This document shows, piece by piece, positions 8,264 through 16,500 of a stretch of 64,000 bases of DNA. Location of the stretch: the NCBI GenBank assembly GCA_037445225.1, contig JBBIKW010000014.1:1-64000 (forward strand), given 5' to 3'. Position 1 is the first letter of the stretch; every line of letters begins with the position of its first letter. Position numbers and translations under genes: made by a program. Under the pieces are notes generated by a model, which had not been told where the DNA came from, did not search any database, and was given only the letters and a program-made list of their open reading frames with translations. The stretch is from M3007 sp037445225. GTDB taxonomy: Bacteria; Bacteroidota; Bacteroidia; Chitinophagales; Saprospiraceae.

Positions 8264-8884
8264 GTGAACGGTCTGATTGGCAAAAAGATAGGGATGACCA
8301 GCATCTACGATAAGAACGGCAGGAATGTGGCCTGTACGATTATCGAGGCTGGTCCCTGTGTGGTGACACAGGTGTTGGATGAACAGGAAAATGGCTACGC
8401 TGCCTTGCAGTTGGCTTTTGGCGAACGCAAGGAGGCCAATACGCCTAAGGCTATGCTCGGCCACTTTGAAAAGGCCGGAACCACTCCTAAGCGCATTCTC
8501 CGAGAGTTTCGCAATATGACGCTGAGCAAGGCGCTGGGAGAAGAAGTGACGGTGCAGGAAGTTTTTCAAGAGGGTGACAAGGTAAATGTAGTGGGCACTT
8601 CTAAGGGGAAGGGTTTCCAAGGGGTGGTCAAGCGCCACGGTTTTGGCGGGGTAATGCAGCAGACGCACGGTCAGCACAACCGGCTGCGCGCTCCTGGCTC
8701 CTTAGGTAACTCCTCGTTTGCCTCCAAAGTCGTCAAGGGCATGCGCATGGCTGGTCATATGGGCAACAAGCGCGTCAAGGTACGGCGCTTAGAGGTGCTC
8801 AAGGTTTTACCCGAGCACAACTTGCTGCTCGTCAAGGGCGCAGTCCCCGGCCACAAGGGTTCTTTCGTCATCATTGAAAAGTAA
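8264..8884 (+). CDS. rplC: 50S ribosomal protein L3
   Basis: 206 residues from a GTG start (NGLIGKKIGMTSIYDKNGR). The loop that reaches towards the peptidyl transferase centre is present (RHGFGGVMQQTHGQHNRLRA). The 202 bases between rpsJ and this start are the largest gap in the first half of the operon. They hold no gene or clear terminator and may be a leader where L4-type feedback acts, which is speculation. Confidence 0.98.
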   Translation: MNGLIGKKIGMTSIYDKNGRNVACTIIEAGPCVVTQVLDEQENGYAALQLAFGERKEANTPKAMLGHFEKAGTTPKRILREFRNMTLSKALGEEVTVQEVFQEGDKVNVVGTSKGKGFQGVVKRHGFGGVMQQTHGQHNRLRAPGSLGNSSFASKVVKGMRMAGHMGNKRVKVRRLEVLKVLPEHNLLLVKGAVPGHKGSFVIIEK

Positions 8885-8899
8885 AAACGGCATCGAACC

Positions 8900-9526
8900 A
8901 TGACGCTCGAAGTATATAACATCAAAGGGGAGCCCACTGGCAGGACGGTAGAATTGCCCGATCCTATTTTCGGCATTGAGCCGCACGAGCACAGTGTGTG
9001 GCTCGACGTAAAGCGCTATCTTAACGCCCAGCGCCAGGGTACACACAAGGCAAAGGAGCGCAGCGAGGTCAGCGGCTCTACGCGCAAACTGCACCGCCAG
9101 AAAGGAACGGGCGGCTCGCGCAAGGGCGACATCAACAACCCGCTCTTCCGCGGCGGCGGCCGCGTCTTCGGACCGCGCCCGCGCGACTACGATATCCACG
9201 TTAACGCCAAGGTGAAGCGCCTGGCGCGCCGCAGCGCCCTTTCGGCTAAGGCAAAGAGCGGTAGCATCGTGGTCGTAGAAGACTTCACCTTGGAGCAGCC
9301 CAAGACGAAGGATTTTCTCGCCATCTTAAATGCTCTACAGGTGGCCGACAAGAAGCCGTTGACAGTGCTGCCCGAGTACAACAAGACGCTCTACCTCTCG
9401 TGTCGAAACCTACCTAAGGCCGACATCGCTCCCGCACAAGACCTCAACACCTATCGCATCCTGCGCGCCGGAGCTTTGGTGCTTACTGAAAGCGCTATCG
9501 ACAAACTTAAACACATCTGTGAGTAG
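8900..9526 (+). CDS. rplD: 50S ribosomal protein L4
   Basis: 208 residues. The extended loop that lines the exit tunnel is recognisable (TRKLHRQKGTGGSRKGDIN, FRGGGRVFGPRPRDY). The globular domain ends with the usual ILRAGALVLTESAIDKL segment. L4 is the autogenous repressor of the S10 operon in enterobacteria; no equivalent leader structure was recognised here. Only two bases separate it from rplW. Confidence 0.98.
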   Translation: MTLEVYNIKGEPTGRTVELPDPIFGIEPHEHSVWLDVKRYLNAQRQGTHKAKERSEVSGSTRKLHRQKGTGGSRKGDINNPLFRGGGRVFGPRPRDYDIHVNAKVKRLARRSALSAKAKSGSIVVVEDFTLEQPKTKDFLAILNALQVADKKPLTVLPEYNKTLYLSCRNLPKADIAPAQDLNTYRILRAGALVLTESAIDKLKHICE

Positions 9527-9528
9527 CC

Positions 9529-9828
9529 ATGGCCAAGCAAATCTTGATTAAACCCATCCTCTCTGAGAAGTCGACGCGGGAAGCCGACAAGCGCAATACT
9601 TACGTGTTTGTTGTGGGACGCGATGCCAATAAGCTCGAGATCAAGAAGGCGGTCGAAAGCATGTTCAACGTCGCCGTAGAGGCCGTCAATACGGCCATCA
9701 TACCGGGTAAGCCCAAGACGCGCAGCACGCGCACGACCATCATTCGCGGCCGAAAGGCGCCCTACAAAAAGGCGTATGTCACCTTAGCGCCGGGTGAGAG
9801 TATAGACATCTATGGTGAAAAAGAATAA
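9529..9828 (+). CDS. rplW: 50S ribosomal protein L23
   Basis: 99 residues (QILIKPILSEKSTREADKRN, then NKLEIKKAVESMFNV). L23 sits at the tunnel exit and forms the docking site for trigger factor and SRP. Length and conserved N-terminal ILSEKST motif are normal. The start follows the rplD stop after two bases, so the genes are tightly coupled. Confidence 0.97.
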   Translation: MAKQILIKPILSEKSTREADKRNTYVFVVGRDANKLEIKKAVESMFNVAVEAVNTAIIPGKPKTRSTRTTIIRGRKAPYKKAYVTLAPGESIDIYGEKE

Positions 9829-9869
9829 CTGCAGGTGCGTTTTGCTGAACACAAATTGAGATTGGAATC

Positions 9870-10706
9870 ATGGCACTAAAGAAATACAATCCGCTGACGC
9901 CGGGCCTGCGCTTTCGAGTGGATGTGGCCAAGACGGAGCTGACCAAGGGAGCGCGTCCGGAGAAGTCCCTGCTCATCACCTTGGGCAGCACGGGTGGGCG
10001 CAACAACGACGGTCGGCGCACCATGCGCTATCGCGGCGGCGGTCACAAGCGCCGTTACCGCATCATCGACTTTAAGCGCAACCGCGAAAACGAACCCGCT
10101 ACTGTCGAGTCCATTCAGTACGACCCGTATCGCTCGGCCTTCATCGCGCTGGTGCGCTATCCCGACGGCGAAAAGCGGTATATCCTGGCTCCCCAGGGCA
10201 TCCAAGTAGGGCAACAGCTCCTCTCGGGCCGCGGGGTGCCTCCCGAGAACGGCAACTGCCTCTACTTATCTGAGGTGCCGCTGGGTGCTGTGGTCCACAA
10301 TATCGAGCTGCACCCGGGCGCTGGAGGAACGTTGGTGCGCAGCGCAGGTACTGGCGCCATCATGTTGGGTCGCGAAGATCGCTATGCCGTGCTCAAGATG
10401 CCGTCGGGCGAAGTGCGCCGCATCCTGCTGACGTGCAAAGCCACGATAGGCACAGTGAGCAACCCGGATCACAACCTTGAAGTGTTGGGCAAAGCCGGCC
10501 GTAGCCGTTGGCGCGGTCGCCGCCCGCGCACGCGCGCTGTGGCCATGAACCCCATCGACCACCCCATGGGCGGTGGTGAAGGCCGCGCTTCTGGCGGACA
10601 TCCGCGCAGCCGAAAAGGCCTTAAGGCGAAAGGCGCTAAGACGCGCAACCGCAAAAAGCAGTCTAACGCCCTCATCATCAGCCGCCGAAAAACCACTAAC
10701 CAGTAA
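9870..10706 (+). CDS. rplB: 50S ribosomal protein L2
   Basis: 278 residues, full length. The C-terminal block NPIDHPMGGGEGRASGGHP contains the conserved histidine near the peptidyl transferase centre. The N-terminal RNA-binding fold reads RYRGGGHKRRYRIIDFKR. L2 is needed for subunit joining and catalysis. A 41-base gap separates it from rplW. Confidence 0.98.
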   Translation: MALKKYNPLTPGLRFRVDVAKTELTKGARPEKSLLITLGSTGGRNNDGRRTMRYRGGGHKRRYRIIDFKRNRENEPATVESIQYDPYRSAFIALVRYPDGEKRYILAPQGIQVGQQLLSGRGVPPENGNCLYLSEVPLGAVVHNIELHPGAGGTLVRSAGTGAIMLGREDRYAVLKMPSGEVRRILLTCKATIGTVSNPDHNLEVLGKAGRSRWRGRRPRTRAVAMNPIDHPMGGGEGRASGGHPRSRKGLKAKGAKTRNRKKQSNALIISRRKTTNQ

Positions 10707-10730
10707 ACACGCTGAAAATACGCATTGCCT

Positions 10731-10997
10731 ATGCCTCGCTCGCTGAAAAAAGGTCCATATGTCCATCACGCCTTGATGGAAAAAATCCTTAAGGCAAAAC
10801 AGAGCAATAAGCGCCAAGTCATCAGGACCTGGAGCCGCGCCTCCATGATCGTTCCCGATATGGTCGGCGAGACGATCGCCGTGCACAACGGCAAGACGTT
10901 CGTCCCTATTCTCATTACCGAAAACATGGTCGGCCATAAGCTCGGAGAGTTCGCTCCTACGCGCATCTTCCGCGGCCACGCCGGCAATAAAAAGTAA
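10731..10997 (+). CDS. rpsS: 30S ribosomal protein S19
   Basis: 88 residues beginning PRSLKKGPYVHHALMEKI. An in-frame TTG six bases upstream (10725) would add two residues, but the ATG at 10731 matches the conserved family start. The conserved block TFVPILITENMVGHKLGEF and the C-terminal FRGHAGNKK are intact. S19 pairs with S13 in the 30S head. Confidence 0.97.
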   Translation: MPRSLKKGPYVHHALMEKILKAKQSNKRQVIRTWSRASMIVPDMVGETIAVHNGKTFVPILITENMVGHKLGEFAPTRIFRGHAGNKK

Positions 10998-11009
10998 CGC
11001 ATCGAGTAT

Positions 11010-11408
11010 ATGGAAGCTGTAGCCAAACTGCGCAATTGCCCCATGTCGCCGCGCAAAATGCGGCTGGTGGTCGACAACATCCGCGGAAAGCGCGTCACAG
11101 AGGCGCTCAACATCTTGCGCTATACGAATAAGGAGGCAGCCGTGTGGCTGGAAAAACTCCTCCTCTCGGCGGTGAGCAACTGGCAATACAAAGCCGAGGT
11201 GGACGACTCCGATGCGTATGACCTGTATATCAAAACGGCCTACGTCGACTCGGGTGGCATCATCTATCGGTTTTTGCCGGCGCCTCAAGGGCGGGCCTAT
11301 CGCGTGCGCAAGCGCCGCAACCACGTCACGCTTGTCATCGAAAACCGAACCAAACTCTCCTTCGAGCTCGAGGAAGAAGAGGCGGCGCCGCCCGCATCGG
11401 AAGAATAA
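11010..11408 (+). CDS. rplV: 50S ribosomal protein L22
   Basis: 132 residues. The family motifs CPMSPRKMRLVVDNIRGK and the beta-hairpin tip that narrows the exit tunnel (LPAPQGRAYRVRKRRNHVT) are clear. The acidic C-terminal tail (EEEEAAPPASEE-like) is a small extension beyond the usual 110 residues, as often in this phylum. The start is 12 bases after the rpsS stop. Confidence 0.97.
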   Translation: MEAVAKLRNCPMSPRKMRLVVDNIRGKRVTEALNILRYTNKEAAVWLEKLLLSAVSNWQYKAEVDDSDAYDLYIKTAYVDSGGIIYRFLPAPQGRAYRVRKRRNHVTLVIENRTKLSFELEEEEAAPPASEE

Positions 11409-11446
11409 TTAAAAAATATACTACCACTGCTTACAGTAGCTGATAA

Positions 11447-12283
11447 ATGGGTCAAAAGACAAATCCAATAGGCAATCGCTTAGGCATCATCCGCGGTTGG
11501 GACTCCAACTGGTTTGCTGACAAAGACTACGCGCTCAAAGTCGTGGAGGATGAAAAGATCCGCGCCTACCTGCGCGCGCGCCGCCCCAAGACGTACACGG
11601 CTGACGCGCGCGAACGCAATAAGCCGCTCCAACACGGCATTAGCCGCATCGTCATCGAGCGCTCTTTGCGCCGCATCACGGTGACCGTACATACCAGTCG
11701 ACCGGGTATCATCATCGGCAAGGGCGGAAAGGAAGTCGACCTCCTCAAAGAGGAACTCAAGGTGCTTACCGGCAAAGATATTCAAATCAATATCGCCGAA
11801 ATCCGCAAACCGGAATTGGATGCCAACGTCGTGGCCGAGCAAATTGCCAAGCAGATCGAGGCGCGCGTCAACTTCCGCCGCGCTGTCAAGACATCTATCC
11901 AAAGCACCATGCGCGCCGGAGCCGAAGGCATCAAGGTGCGCATCAGCGGCCGCTTGGGTGGCGCCGAAATCGCCCGCAGCGAAGAATACAAGGAGGGGCG
12001 CACCCCGTTGCACACGTTCCGCGCCGACATTGACTACGCCCTGGCCGAAGCCCTGACGGTGTACGGAAAGATCGGCATCAAAGTGTGGATCTTCCGCGGC
12101 GAGGTGCTCCAAAAACGCGACCTGACGCCGTTCCCCGAAGCTACCGATACCGAAGGGCGTCGCTCGGGCAGTGGAGCTGCTCGCGGAGGGGAGCGCCGCG
12201 AGCGCAGAGGTGGCGGTCGCGGTGAGCGGCGCGAACGCAATAACGACGGTAATGGCGGCGGCGAACGCCGACGCCGACGCTAA
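11447..12283 (+). CDS. rpsC: 30S ribosomal protein S3 with Arg/Gly-rich C-terminal tail
   Basis: 278 residues. The KH domain motif is IIIGKGGKEVDLLKEEL and the C-terminal S3 domain contains RAVKTSIQSTMRAGAEGIKV. S3 helps form the mRNA entry channel and has helicase activity with S4 and S5. After about residue 225 the chain continues for some 50 residues of almost only Arg, Gly and Glu (RRSGSGAARGGERRERR and so on), longer and more RG-repetitive than in Escherichia coli. This tail is probably disordered and RNA-binding. Confidence 0.97.
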   Translation: MGQKTNPIGNRLGIIRGWDSNWFADKDYALKVVEDEKIRAYLRARRPKTYTADARERNKPLQHGISRIVIERSLRRITVTVHTSRPGIIIGKGGKEVDLLKEELKVLTGKDIQINIAEIRKPELDANVVAEQIAKQIEARVNFRRAVKTSIQSTMRAGAEGIKVRISGRLGGAEIARSEEYKEGRTPLHTFRADIDYALAEALTVYGKIGIKVWIFRGEVLQKRDLTPFPEATDTEGRRSGSGAARGGERRERRGGGRGERRERNNDGNGGGERRRRR

Positions 12284-12302
12284 AGATATGCCGATCCTTG
12301 CT

Positions 12303-12310
12303 TATCTTTG
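12303..12310 (+). promoter_or_regulatory. Internal -7 element (TATCTTTG) before rplP
   Basis: A perfect TAnnTTTG octamer in the rpsC-rplP gap, continuing as TTTGCAGCC exactly as at the rpsJ promoter. No matching -33 TTG was found at the usual distance. A secondary promoter for the rplP-distal genes is possible. Confidence 0.4.
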
Positions 12311-12351
12311 CAGCCCTTTTTCGACAGCATACACATTTAAACCTACATACG

Positions 12352-12771
12352 ATGCTTCAGCCCAAACGTCAGAAATATCGGAAGCAGCAAAAAGGTCGCA
12401 ACCGCGGCATCGCCTATAAGGGGAGCACCGTCGCCTTTGGCACCTTTGGCCTCAAGGCTATGGAGCATTCCCGCATCACCAGCCGCCAAATCGAAGCGGC
12501 GCGGGTAGCGCTGACGCGCAACATGAAGCGCGAAGGCAAAGTGTGGATACGCATCTTCCCCGACAAGCCCATCACGGCCAAGCCCGCCGAAGTGCGCATG
12601 GGTAAAGGTAAAGGCGCGCTCGACCACTACGTGTGCGAAGTGCAACCGGGCCGCGTCCTGTTTGAGGTGGAAGGCGTGAGCAAAGAACTCGCCTACGAGT
12701 CGCTGCGAAAGGCCGCTCAAAAGCTGCCCATCGTGTGCAAGATGGTGACGCGTTTCGACTACGAAGGATAA
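12352..12771 (+). CDS. rplP: 50S ribosomal protein L16
   Basis: 139 residues from ATG 12352 (LQPKRQKYRKQQKGRNRG). An upstream in-frame GTG/TTG-type extension would run through the -7 box and lacks family similarity, so it is rejected. The conserved block GKGALDHYVCEVQPGRVLFE is intact. L16 shapes the A-site tRNA binding region of the 50S subunit. Confidence 0.97.
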   Translation: MLQPKRQKYRKQQKGRNRGIAYKGSTVAFGTFGLKAMEHSRITSRQIEAARVALTRNMKREGKVWIRIFPDKPITAKPAEVRMGKGKGALDHYVCEVQPGRVLFEVEGVSKELAYESLRKAAQKLPIVCKMVTRFDYEG

Positions 12772-12802
12772 TGCCAACCGTCATATTTATTCGATACGCA
12801 TT

Positions 12803-13063
12803 ATGGCGAAAGAAAAATTAGAATTAGAAAAATTCGATATGGCTGACTTGCATGTCCAAATACAGGCGCTGCAGGACGAGTACATGCGCTTAAAGTTTGA
12901 GCATGCAGCGCGCGGCTTAGCCAATCCCCTCGAACTGCGCCAGCTGCGCCGCAAGATTGCGCGCTTTCACACCGAAGTGCGCCGCCGCGAGCTGGCTGCG
13001 ATGTCCCCCGATGAATTGGCCCAGCGCACCAAGCTGGTAGCGCGCCGTCGCCGTCAGCGTTAA
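12803..13063 (+). CDS. rpmC: 50S ribosomal protein L29
   Basis: 86 residues, about 20 longer than the E. coli protein. The two-helix core is clear (LHVQIQALQDEYMRLKFEHA, then LRQLRRKIARFHTEVRRREL). The extra residues are an acidic/basic N-terminus (AKEKLELEKFDMADL) and a basic C-terminal tail ending RRRRQR. L29 borders the exit tunnel next to L23. Confidence 0.95.
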   Translation: MAKEKLELEKFDMADLHVQIQALQDEYMRLKFEHAARGLANPLELRQLRRKIARFHTEVRRRELAAMSPDELAQRTKLVARRRRQR

Positions 13064-13093
13064 CTTTTTTTGCACCGCATTTCACATCAGCAT

Positions 13094-13360
13094 ATGGAAG
13101 GCACACCCGTTAGAAAGCTTCGCAAACAAAAGATAGGCATCGTGGTCTCTACCAAGATGGATAAGACCATTGCCGTTCTGGTCGAACGCCGCTTGATGCA
13201 CCCGCTCTACGGCAAATTCGTGAAGCGCTCCAAAAAGTTTCTGGCGCACGATGAGGAAAACACCTGTCAAGTGGGCGACAAGGTGCGCATCATGGAAACC
13301 CGCCCCTTGAGCAAGCGCAAGCGCTGGCGTCTGGTCGAAGTCATCGAGCGCGTCAAGTGA
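13094..13360 (+). CDS. rpsQ: 30S ribosomal protein S17
   Basis: 88 residues from ATG 13094 (EGTPVRKLRKQKIGIVVSTK). An in-frame TTG at 13070 would add eight residues without family support. The OB-fold motifs MDKTIAVLVERRLMHPLYGK and KVRIMETRPLSKRKRWRLVE are standard. S17 binds 16S rRNA early in 30S assembly. Confidence 0.96.
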   Translation: MEGTPVRKLRKQKIGIVVSTKMDKTIAVLVERRLMHPLYGKFVKRSKKFLAHDEENTCQVGDKVRIMETRPLSKRKRWRLVEVIERVK

Positions 13361-13414
13361 TGTAGGTAGTATAAAAGTCGTGCCTCAGGGCTATCTCGAA
13401 AAAAGATATTCACC

Positions 13415-13780
13415 ATGATTCAGCAAGAATCTCGACTAAACGTGGCCGACAATTCCGGCGCTAAAGAAGTGCTCTGCATTCGCGTGTTGGGCAGCACAGG
13501 CCAACGCTACGCCAGCGTGGGCGATAAAATTGTCGTCACTGTAAAAGAAGCTACGCCGGGCGGCATCAAAAAGGGCACGGTGTCGAAAGCGGTCATCGTG
13601 CGCACGCGCAAGGAAGTACGCCGCAAAGACGGCTCCTACATCCGCTTCGATGACAACGCCGTAGTCCTCCTCAACGCGGCCGACGAGCCGCGCGGCACCC
13701 GCATATTTGGGCCGGTAGCGCGCGAACTGCGCGATAAAGACTACGGCCGCATCATATCACTGGCACCGGAGGTGCTCTGA
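13415..13780 (+). CDS. rplN: 50S ribosomal protein L14
   Basis: 121 residues (IQQESRLNVADNSGAKEVLC, then GPVARELRDKDYGRIISLAP). Normal length and fully conserved. L14 contacts 16S rRNA across the subunit interface and is the target of the silencing factor RsfS. The 54-base gap before it is the first sizeable gap after rpsQ and shows no clear signal. Confidence 0.98.
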   Translation: MIQQESRLNVADNSGAKEVLCIRVLGSTGQRYASVGDKIVVTVKEATPGGIKKGTVSKAVIVRTRKEVRRKDGSYIRFDDNAVVLLNAADEPRGTRIFGPVARELRDKDYGRIISLAPEVL

Positions 13781-13801
13781 ACTCTTCAATGCATTCGAAC
13801 A

Positions 13802-14146
13802 ATGGCTACGAAATCCAAAGTCAAGCGCCACAAGCCGAAGTTGCATATCCGTACGGGCGATACCGTAATGGTCATAGCTGGAGACGACAAAGGCAAAAAA
13901 GGCGTCGTCCTCCGAGTGTTTCCCGACAAGATGCGCGCTATTGTGCAGGACGTCAATATCGTCTACAAACACGTCAAGGCTACTAACGAGCAGGAGGGCG
14001 GCATCCAAGAGATGAGTGCACCCATACACGTGTCCAACCTCATGGTGGTGGACCCTAAGACCGGCGAGCCAACGCGCATCGGCCGCCGTCAAGAAAACGG
14101 CAAGTGGGTGCGCTATTCTAAGAAAACAGGCAACCTTATACAGTGA
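13802..14146 (+). CDS. rplX: 50S ribosomal protein L24
   Basis: 114 residues. The KOW motif lies near residues 12-40 (HIRTGDTVMVIAGDDKGKKG). L24 starts 50S assembly. The C-terminal GRRQENGKWVRYSKKTGNLI matches Bacteroidota forms. Its TGA overlaps a GTG that could start rplE, giving close coupling. Confidence 0.97.
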   Translation: MATKSKVKRHKPKLHIRTGDTVMVIAGDDKGKKGVVLRVFPDKMRAIVQDVNIVYKHVKATNEQEGGIQEMSAPIHVSNLMVVDPKTGEPTRIGRRQENGKWVRYSKKTGNLIQ

Positions 14147-14148
14147 AA

Positions 14149-14697
14149 ATGGCTTACGTAGTTCGCTTAAAGGAGAAATATCGCAAAGAGGTGGTCCCTG
14201 CTCTGATGGAGCAGTTTGACTATAAAAATCCCATGCAGGTGCCTCGGCTGGTTAAAATATGCCTCAACCAGGGAGTGGGCGAGGCTACTGGCGATAAGAA
14301 GCTGATTGACAATGCCGTGGCGGAGATGACCCTGATCGCGGGCCAGAAGGCCGTTCCCACGCGGGCCCGCCGCTCCGTGTCCAACTTCAAGCTGCGCGAA
14401 GGCATGCCCATCGGCGTGCGCGTCACCTTGCGCGGCGACCGCATGTACGAATTCCTCGACCGCCTCATCCACGTAGCCCTGCCCCGAGTGCGCGACTTCC
14501 GCGGCATCAACGACAAGGCGTTCGACGGGCGCGGCAATTACAACATGGGGCTTTCGGAACAGATCGTGTTTCCCGAAATCGACTTGGACAAGGTCTCGCG
14601 TATCTCCGGGATGGACATCACTTTCGTCACTACGGCAAAGACAGATAAGGAAGCATATGCCCTGCTCAAGGGTTTAGGACTACCGTTCAAGAAATAG
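14149..14697 (+). CDS. rplE: 50S ribosomal protein L5
   Basis: 182 residues from ATG 14149. A GTG six bases earlier, overlapping the rplX stop, would add only two residues; either may be used. Motifs LVKICLNQGVGEAT, TRARRSVSNFKLREGMPIG and GRGNYNMGLSEQIVFPEI are typical. L5 carries 5S rRNA into the 50S subunit together with L18. Confidence 0.97.
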   Translation: MAYVVRLKEKYRKEVVPALMEQFDYKNPMQVPRLVKICLNQGVGEATGDKKLIDNAVAEMTLIAGQKAVPTRARRSVSNFKLREGMPIGVRVTLRGDRMYEFLDRLIHVALPRVRDFRGINDKAFDGRGNYNMGLSEQIVFPEIDLDKVSRISGMDITFVTTAKTDKEAYALLKGLGLPFKK

Positions 14698-14741
14698 ACT
14701 CCTCTCCATCTTAAAGCAGTTATTAGCAAGAAAGAAACAAC

Positions 14742-15011
14742 ATGGCGAAGAAATCGGTCATTGCTCGCGAACACAAGCGCGCTCGTTTGGTGGCTAAATA
14801 CGCAGAGCTGCGCAAACGCCTTAAAGAGGCGGGCGATTATGAAGCGCTGGACAAATTGCCGCGAAACGCCAGCCCTGTGCGCCTGCACAATCGCTGTATG
14901 CTCACCGGACGCCCTAAAGGCTACATGCGCCGATTCGGCCTCTGCCGGGTCAAGTTTCGCGAAATGGCCCTACAGGGCAAAATCCCCGGCATAACCAAGG
15001 CCTCGTGGTAA
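14742..15011 (+). CDS. rpsN: 30S ribosomal protein S14 (zinc-independent type)
   Basis: 89 residues (AKKSVIAREHKRARLVAKYA, then LTGRPKGYMRRFGLCRVKFR). The long form without the two CxxC pairs, so it does not hold zinc. It binds late in assembly of the 30S head. Leader AAGAAAGAAACAAC before the ATG is purine-rich without a Shine-Dalgarno core. Confidence 0.97.
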   Translation: MAKKSVIAREHKRARLVAKYAELRKRLKEAGDYEALDKLPRNASPVRLHNRCMLTGRPKGYMRRFGLCRVKFREMALQGKIPGITKASW

Positions 15012-15078
15012 ACGCGCTCGCACACTGCGAATATGTTTACCATTAAATTGTGCAATATTCTCTAAATCAAGCAACTAT

Positions 15079-15489
15079 ATGCACGTTACCGATCCGATAG
15101 CAGACTACCTTACCCGCATTCGCAATGCGCAAATGGCGGGGCATCGCATCGTGGAAATACCGGCATCGAAATTAAAAAAGCGCATTACGGAGATCCTGTA
15201 CGACCAAGGATACATCCTCAAATACGCGTTTGAAGATGAGCATCCGGAATACAAGCAAGGAGTGATCAAGATCGCCCTCAAATACGACCCGCTTACCAAA
15301 AAGCCCGTCATTCGGGAGTTGGTGCGGGTGAGCCGTCCCGGCCTGCGCAAGTTTGCAGGAGCAGCCGAGCTTCCGCGTATCCTCAATGGTTTGGGCGTGC
15401 TCATCGTCTCTACTTCTAAAGGTGTCATGACCGACAAGCAAGCCCGCGCGCATAACGTCGGCGGCGAGCTGCTTTGTTACATATGCTAA
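15079..15489 (+). CDS. rpsH: 30S ribosomal protein S8
   Basis: 136 residues. Starts HVTDPIADYLTRIRNAQMAG and ends GVMTDKQARAHNVGGELLCY, both diagnostic. S8 is a primary 16S rRNA binder and, in E. coli, the repressor of the spc operon. The 67-base gap upstream was checked and no S8-binding-like hairpin was confidently found. Confidence 0.97.
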   Translation: MHVTDPIADYLTRIRNAQMAGHRIVEIPASKLKKRITEILYDQGYILKYAFEDEHPEYKQGVIKIALKYDPLTKKPVIRELVRVSRPGLRKFAGAAELPRILNGLGVLIVSTSKGVMTDKQARAHNVGGELLCYIC

Positions 15490-15501
15490 ATCAACAATAC
15501 T

Positions 15502-16062
15502 ATGTCTCGGATTGGTAAATTACCCATACCCTTGCCGCCTAAAGTCGAGCTAACTGTATCCTCCGACAATACCGTAACGGTCAAAGGGCCCAAGGGTACC
15601 TTGACGCGCAAGGTGGACCCCGACATACAGGTTGAGGTAGCCGGTGGGCAGGTGCTTGTAAAACGCCCTACCGATCAGAAGCGCCATCGCGCGCTACACG
15701 GCTTGTATCGCGCCCTGATCAACAACATGGTCAAGGGCGTTAGCGAAGGTTTCCAAAAGGAGATGCAAATTGTCGGGGTGGGTTTTCGCGTAGAGAACCA
15801 AGGCAACTTGGTCACCTTTTCGTTGGGCTATTCGCACCCGATAGTCTTTGCGGTACCTCCCGAAGTCAAGGTGACCACGGGGATGGAAAAGGGCGCACCG
15901 CCGTTCATTCGCTTAGAATGCCACGACAACGAGCTGCTCGGGCAGGTATGCGCCAAGATACGCTCGTTCCGCAAGCCGGAACCCTACAAAGGCAAGGGCA
16001 TCATGTTCAAAGGAGAAGTCATCCGCCGCAAGGCCGGCAAGACGGCAGGAGGCAAGAAATAA
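15502..16062 (+). CDS. rplF: 50S ribosomal protein L6
   Basis: 186 residues, two L6 folds (SRIGKLPIPLPPKVELTVS; the C-terminal signature is KPEPYKGKGIMFKGEVIRR). L6 lies at the base of the L7/L12 stalk near the sarcin-ricin loop. It follows rpsH after 12 bases. Confidence 0.98.
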   Translation: MSRIGKLPIPLPPKVELTVSSDNTVTVKGPKGTLTRKVDPDIQVEVAGGQVLVKRPTDQKRHRALHGLYRALINNMVKGVSEGFQKEMQIVGVGFRVENQGNLVTFSLGYSHPIVFAVPPEVKVTTGMEKGAPPFIRLECHDNELLGQVCAKIRSFRKPEPYKGKGIMFKGEVIRRKAGKTAGGKK

Positions 16063-16125
16063 ACTTTTCTCTGTAACCCATCCCCGGTCGGCAATCGGGG
16101 GACACCTTATTTGACAAATAGAGCA

Positions 16126-16476
16126 ATGAAACGCACACGAGAAGAAAATCGAAAGCGCATCCACCTGCGCATTCGCAAAAAAATATCGGGCACGGCGGAG
16201 CGTCCACGCCTTAGCGTGTTTCGCTCCAATAAGGAGATTTACTGCCAGCTCATCGACGACCAGCGAGGTCACACCCTGGCCGCCGCCTCTTCGCGCGACC
16301 TCAACGGCTTTCAAGGAACGAAAACGGAGAAGGCGCGCCAAGTGGGCAAGCTGATCGCAGAAAGAGCCAAAGCCTGCGGCATAGCGGCCATCGTTTTCGA
16401 CCGCGGCGGCTACTTGTATCACGGTCGCGTCAAAGCGCTGGCAGAAGGCGCCCGCGAAGGCGGCCTCATCTTTTAA
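16126..16476 (+). CDS. rplR: 50S ribosomal protein L18
   Basis: 116 residues from ATG 16126 (KRTREENRKRIHLRIRKKIS). A TTG five codons upstream is in frame but outside the conserved start. The 5S rRNA-binding core contains RLSVFRSNKEIYCQLIDD and ends DRGGYLYHGRVKALAEGARE. Confidence 0.97.
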   Translation: MKRTREENRKRIHLRIRKKISGTAERPRLSVFRSNKEIYCQLIDDQRGHTLAAASSRDLNGFQGTKTEKARQVGKLIAERAKACGIAAIVFDRGGYLYHGRVKALAEGAREGGLIF

Positions 16477-16500
16477 TTATCTCAATGCGACACATAAAAC

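Noticed and set aside
10266..11324. A 352-codon open frame on the minus strand
   Set aside because: It lies fully antisense to rplB, rpsS and rplV, has no family similarity, and arises from the GC-rich third codon positions of those genes.
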